A stretch of DNA of 7,514 bases. It comes from Acidimicrobiia bacterium. GTDB taxonomy: Bacteria; Actinomycetota; Acidimicrobiia; Acidimicrobiales; Hopanoidiivorantaceae. Made by a program: the position numbers and the translations under genes. The notes under the pieces are model-generated. The model was given only the letters and a program-made list of their open reading frames with translations. It was not told the DNA's origin and did no database searches. Positions 4,885 through 7,514 of this stretch are shown here, piece by piece. Every line of letters begins with the position of its first letter. Positions within the stretch are counted from its first letter, which is position 1. The DNA lies in the NCBI GenBank assembly GCA_020027305.1, contig JAHRAM010000174.1, positions 1-7,514 on the forward strand, given 5' to 3'.

Positions 4885-6050
4885 GCCAACAAAAAATCGA
4901 ACCCAATATTAAGGCAAGTCCGAATCTGGGAACCTTACAGGGATATCATTCCCCTCAGCTTGATGTGGATGTCAGGTTGAATACAAATGAATCTCCCTAT
5001 GAGCCACCGAAAAAGTTTATGAAGCAACTAAAAAAGGAGATTTCAAAGCTCCGCTTTAATCGATACCCAGATAGGGAAGCAACATCTTTAAAGTTAGCTA
5101 TAGCTGAGTTTTACACGTCAGCTGGACATTCAATTTCACCAGACAACTTAATTGTTGGAAATGGGTCTAATGAAGTCATTCAAGCAATTTTGCTCGCATA
5201 TTGTGGAAGGGCTGGAAAGGTTTGCGTGTTTGAACCAACCTATGCTTTACACACTCACATTTCAGAAGTTGTAGGTTGTGAGGTTATTTTGGGGCAACGA
5301 AATAATGACTTCCAAGTTGGAGAAGCTGCATTTGAAGCTGTTTTGGCACAGTCGCCAGATGTTGTCTTTTTGTGTAACCCTAATAACCCAACTGGTACAC
5401 TTGAATCTCAAGAGTTTATTCAACGGGTAGCTGAAATGTCGGCTGCCTCAAACGTCTTATTGGTGGTGGATGAGGCATACGCTGATTTTTCTGACGAAAG
5501 CATGTCTTATCCAAATTTTGACCTGCCGATTGTTAGGGTGCGAACCTTTTCAAAAAGTTGGTCGCTTGCTGGGCTTCGTTTGGGCTATGCCATAGCACCC
5601 GAATGGATAGCAAGTGAAATTCAAAAAGTTATCCTTCCATACAATTTAAATTCGGTTAGTCAATTGGCAGGTGAGCTAGTTTTAAATTTCTTTGACCTAC
5701 AAAAAGAGCAAGCACAAAAAATCGCAAAGAGCCGTGAAGTGATATTTGACGGGCTTTCAGCTATCAACGAGAGATATTTAGCAAAAAACGAAAAGCCTAT
5801 ATTTCAGCTTTTCCCATCATCTGCAAACTTTATTTTTTTTAAGGTGCTGGGCGATGTATTCCAGAATGGCTCCAACAAGAATGGTGCTAAAAATATTTGG
5901 GAAGCACTTATTCAAGAATCAATAATGATTAGATATTATGAGAAGCTAGACAACTTCCTTCGTGTCACGGTCGGAAATGAAAAAGAAAATACCCGTTTTC
6001 TTGACGCACTTGAGGCAATAATTAATAAAGATAGCAATTTAAACAAATAA
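4878..6050 (+). CDS. hisC: Histidinol-phosphate aminotransferase
   Basis: HisC is a PLP-dependent fold-type I aminotransferase converting imidazole-acetol phosphate to L-histidinol phosphate, with glutamate as amino donor. Motifs in order: LQGYHSPQLDVDVRLNTNE (20-38), a front end familiar from actinobacterial HisC; VGNGSNEVIQ; NPNNPTG (167-173, cofactor-contacting Asn); VDEAYADF with Asp198 and Tyr201; TFSKSWSLAGLRLGYA with the Schiff-base Lys226; and NFLRVTVG with the substrate-carboxylate Arg near the C-terminus. At 390 residues it is slightly longer than the usual 350-370, partly from an Asn/Gly/Lys-rich loop (VFQNGSNKNGAK) before the last helix block. The ATG at 4878 fits the family's N-terminus and no better start lies nearby. 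It has no Shine-Dalgarno sequence and is preceded by the repeats described separately. Confidence 0.96.
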   Translation: MSSQQKIEPNIKASPNLGTLQGYHSPQLDVDVRLNTNESPYEPPKKFMKQLKKEISKLRFNRYPDREATSLKLAIAEFYTSAGHSISPDNLIVGNGSNEVIQAILLAYCGRAGKVCVFEPTYALHTHISEVVGCEVILGQRNNDFQVGEAAFEAVLAQSPDVVFLCNPNNPTGTLESQEFIQRVAEMSAASNVLLVVDEAYADFSDESMSYPNFDLPIVRVRTFSKSWSLAGLRLGYAIAPEWIASEIQKVILPYNLNSVSQLAGELVLNFFDLQKEQAQKIAKSREVIFDGLSAINERYLAKNEKPIFQLFPSSANFIFFKVLGDVFQNGSNKNGAKNIWEALIQESIMIRYYEKLDNFLRVTVGNEKENTRFLDALEAIINKDSNLNK

Positions 6051-6076
6051 AAATTAAAAAGGTCAATCAACCAACT

Positions 6077-6104
6077 AAACAATAAAATTAATGAAACAAT
6101 AAAA
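6077..6104. repeat. Direct 11-bp repeat immediately before hisB
   Basis: AAACAATAAAA occurs at 6077-6087 and at 6094-6104, a 17-bp period. The first copy is followed by TTAATG and the second directly by the hisB ATG. The upstream ATG at 6091 opens a three-codon frame, ATG AAA CAA TAA. The 54-bp spacer between hisC and hisB (6051-6104) has no Shine-Dalgarno sequence at a useful distance. The parallel with the hisC upstream region is noted in the findings. Confidence 0.6.
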
Positions 6105-6710
6105 ATGAGAACAGCTCAAAAATCACGACAAACAAAAGAGACTTCAGTTTCTGTGAAGCTCAACCTAGATGGCGGAACAGATGGTTCAGCCGCAGACAAT
6201 GTTTCTTCATCTACGGGGTTGCCATTCTTTGATCACATGCTCACTCAGCTTGGAAAGCACGGTGGTTTTGATTTGGAAATTGAAGCTATTGGAGATCTTG
6301 AAGTTGATGCCCACCACACCGTTGAAGATGTGGGAATTGTTTTAGGCGGAGCATTTGCAGAAGCTCTTGGTGATGCTGCTGGTGTTCGTCGCTTTGCTTC
6401 GGCACAAACTCCTTTGGATGAAGCGTTGGTTTCAGTTTCCTTAGATCTTTCTGGGAGGCCATTTTTGTTTTATGAAATTGATTTTCCTGGCGAACAAATT
6501 TTAAGCGATCCGCCTTTTGACCCTCAGTTGGCCGAAGAGTTTTGGCGGGCGTTTGCTACTTCTGCCAAGATGACCCTTCACTTGAGTTTGGTTAGAGGGC
6601 AAAACACACACCACATTCTTGAATCCTCATTCAAAGGAGTGGCTCGTGCCTTGCGAGATGCCATCAAAATTGAAGGTAGTGGTGTTCCCTCTACAAAAGG
6701 TGTGCTTTAG
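6105..6710 (+). CDS. hisB: Imidazoleglycerol-phosphate dehydratase (single-domain HisB)
   Basis: HisB dehydrates imidazoleglycerol phosphate to imidazole-acetol phosphate, the substrate of HisC. The enzyme is normally a large multimer with a di-manganese site made from two His-rich repeats. Both repeats are present: FDHMLTQLGKHGGFDL (Asp43-His44) with DAHHTVEDVGIVLG (68-81, His70-His71, Glu74), and later RGQNTHHILESSFKGVARALRDA with His169-His170 and Glu173. The C-terminus ends PSTKGVL as in many bacterial members. Length (201) is normal. No histidinol-phosphatase domain is fused, unlike the bifunctional enterobacterial HisB, so the phosphatase must be encoded elsewhere. The stop TAG shares its last base with the hisH GTG start, indicating translational coupling. 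Confidence 0.97.
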   Translation: MRTAQKSRQTKETSVSVKLNLDGGTDGSAADNVSSSTGLPFFDHMLTQLGKHGGFDLEIEAIGDLEVDAHHTVEDVGIVLGGAFAEALGDAAGVRRFASAQTPLDEALVSVSLDLSGRPFLFYEIDFPGEQILSDPPFDPQLAEEFWRAFATSAKMTLHLSLVRGQNTHHILESSFKGVARALRDAIKIEGSGVPSTKGVL

Positions 6711-7342
6711 TGAAGCCGTTTGTAGCGGTATTGGATTACGGAATAGGGAATTTAAGGTCAGCCCAAAAGGCGCTGTTGCTTAGTGGCGCAGAAGCTGAGC
6801 TGACTGATGACCCCAAAGTAATCTCCCAAGCCGATGGGGTTGTTTTGCCTGGCGTAGGACACTTTGGCAAATGCATGAAAGCAGTTGAAAAGCTCAAGCC
6901 CGTAATTGCTAAAGTCATTGAAGCACAAAAGCCTTTTCTTGGGATATGTGTGGGGATGCAGATGCTTTATAAATCGTCTAAAGAGGCACCAGATGTTTCA
7001 GGGTTGAATATATTAGAAGGCGAGATTTCACTTCTTGATACAAAAAGTGATGATACAAAAAAAGAAATGAGTAGTCGCGCGCTTAAGCTCCCACAAATTC
7101 AATGGAACCAAATAACTGTTCGCGCCAGCCATTATCTGTTGGAGGGGCTTGACAAAAGCTGGATGTATTTCGTTCACTCCTATGTGCCGCCCATTGATGA
7201 AAATTGTATTGCAGTTTCTAGCTATGGAAAAGAGTTTTGTGCAGTGGTAGCTAAGGGTTCAGTTGTGGCAACACAGTTTCACCCAGAAAAATCTGGTGAG
7301 GATGGTTTAAAGCTAATAGGCAATTTTGTGAAGAATTTATAA
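6710..7342 (+). CDS. hisH: Imidazole glycerol phosphate synthase, glutaminase subunit
   Basis: HisH is a class I glutamine amidotransferase that supplies ammonia through a channel to HisF, which makes imidazoleglycerol phosphate and AICAR. The catalytic triad is visible: nucleophile Cys80 in LGICVGMQ, and His191 and Glu193 in TQFHPEKSG. Other blocks are LDYGIGNLRS (8-17), LPGVGHFGKCM (oxyanion region, 46-56) and YFVHSYVPP. The length of 210 is normal. The start is GTG at 6710, overlapping the hisB stop by one base (TAGTG). AAAAGGTG upstream is the closest thing to a Shine-Dalgarno sequence in this operon. A Lys/Asp/Ser-rich loop, DTKSDDTKKEMSS, lies around 110-122. The partner hisF is expected beyond the right edge. 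Confidence 0.97.
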   Translation: MKPFVAVLDYGIGNLRSAQKALLLSGAEAELTDDPKVISQADGVVLPGVGHFGKCMKAVEKLKPVIAKVIEAQKPFLGICVGMQMLYKSSKEAPDVSGLNILEGEISLLDTKSDDTKKEMSSRALKLPQIQWNQITVRASHYLLEGLDKSWMYFVHSYVPPIDENCIAVSSYGKEFCAVVAKGSVVATQFHPEKSGEDGLKLIGNFVKNL

Positions 7343-7352
7343 ATTTATAAAG

Positions 7353-7514
7353 ATGAAAATATTTTGTGCCATTGATATTGTAGAGGGCAAATGTGTTCGT
7401 TTGCTACAAGGCGACTTTGACAAGCAGACAATTTATAATGAAGACCCTGTGGCACAGGCAAAAATCTTTGAAGACGCTGGTGCTGATTATATTCACATTG
7501 TTGATTTAGATGCT
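7353..7514 (+). CDS. hisA: Phosphoribosyl-formimino-AICAR-phosphate isomerase, N-terminal part (runs off the right edge)
   Basis: The first 54 codons match the start of the HisA (beta-alpha)8 barrel: FCAIDIVEGKCVRLLQGDFD with the catalytic-base Asp8, then NEDPVAQAKIFEDAGADYIHIVDLDA. HisA isomerises ProFAR to PRFAR, the substrate of HisH-HisF. In many actinobacteria this protein is PriA, which also does the TrpF reaction. The visible part reads QGDFDKQTIYNEDP, closer to ordinary HisA, but the residues that separate the two lie past the edge. The start is 10 bp after the hisH stop, with no Shine-Dalgarno sequence (ATTTATAAAG before ATG). Confidence 0.95.
   Translation, partial: MKIFCAIDIVEGKCVRLLQGDFDKQTIYNEDPVAQAKIFEDAGADYIHIVDLDA

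Noticed and set aside
6697..6720. hisB-hisH fusion or frameshift
   Set aside because: HisB ends at its normal PSTKGVL C-terminus and HisH begins at a GTG with the expected N-terminal strand, so TAGTG is a normal coupled junction.

Overview
The window looks like chromosomal DNA from a low-to-moderate GC member of the Actinomycetota (roughly 40% GC by eye, not computed). The main evidence is a gene for mycothiol synthase (mshD), since mycothiol is the signature thiol of that phylum. Supporting evidence is the gene order hisD-hisC-hisB-hisH-hisA, typical of actinobacterial histidine operons, a single-domain HisB, and HisC and Nth sequences with an actinobacterial look. The AT-rich spacers, the Lys/Asn/Glu-rich insertions and the near absence of Shine-Dalgarno sequences suggest an AT-rich, possibly aquatic lineage (for example low-GC Acidimicrobiia). 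This placement is inference from the sequence alone.

Layout: everything left of about position 2520 is read leftward and everything right of 2575 is read rightward, from a 56-bp divergent promoter region. On the minus strand, reading from the centre, come mshD (mycothiol synthase with a shortened N-terminal half), menG (menaquinone methyltransferase swollen by hydrophilic insertions), a small single-span membrane protein with a pilin/TadE-like segment and a duplicated GC-rich tail, and the first 72 codons of an unidentified membrane-anchored protein that runs off the left edge. On the plus strand come nth (endonuclease III), then hisD, hisC, hisB, hisH and the first 54 codons of hisA, which runs off the right edge.

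How the genes work together: HisB, HisC and HisD are the late steps of histidine synthesis (dehydratase, aminotransferase, dehydrogenase). HisH and HisA act in the middle of the pathway, and the expected partner hisF would lie beyond the right edge. MenG completes menaquinone for respiration, MshD completes the redox buffer mycothiol, and Nth repairs oxidised pyrimidines.

I find no RNA genes, CRISPR array, insertion sequence or phage gene, and no clearly new multi-gene system. The points most worth a second look are the shortened MshD, the pilin-like protein with its 39-bp coding duplication, the insertions in MenG and HisD, and the SD-less starts, two of which (hisC and hisB) follow local duplications carrying a decoy three-codon ORF.
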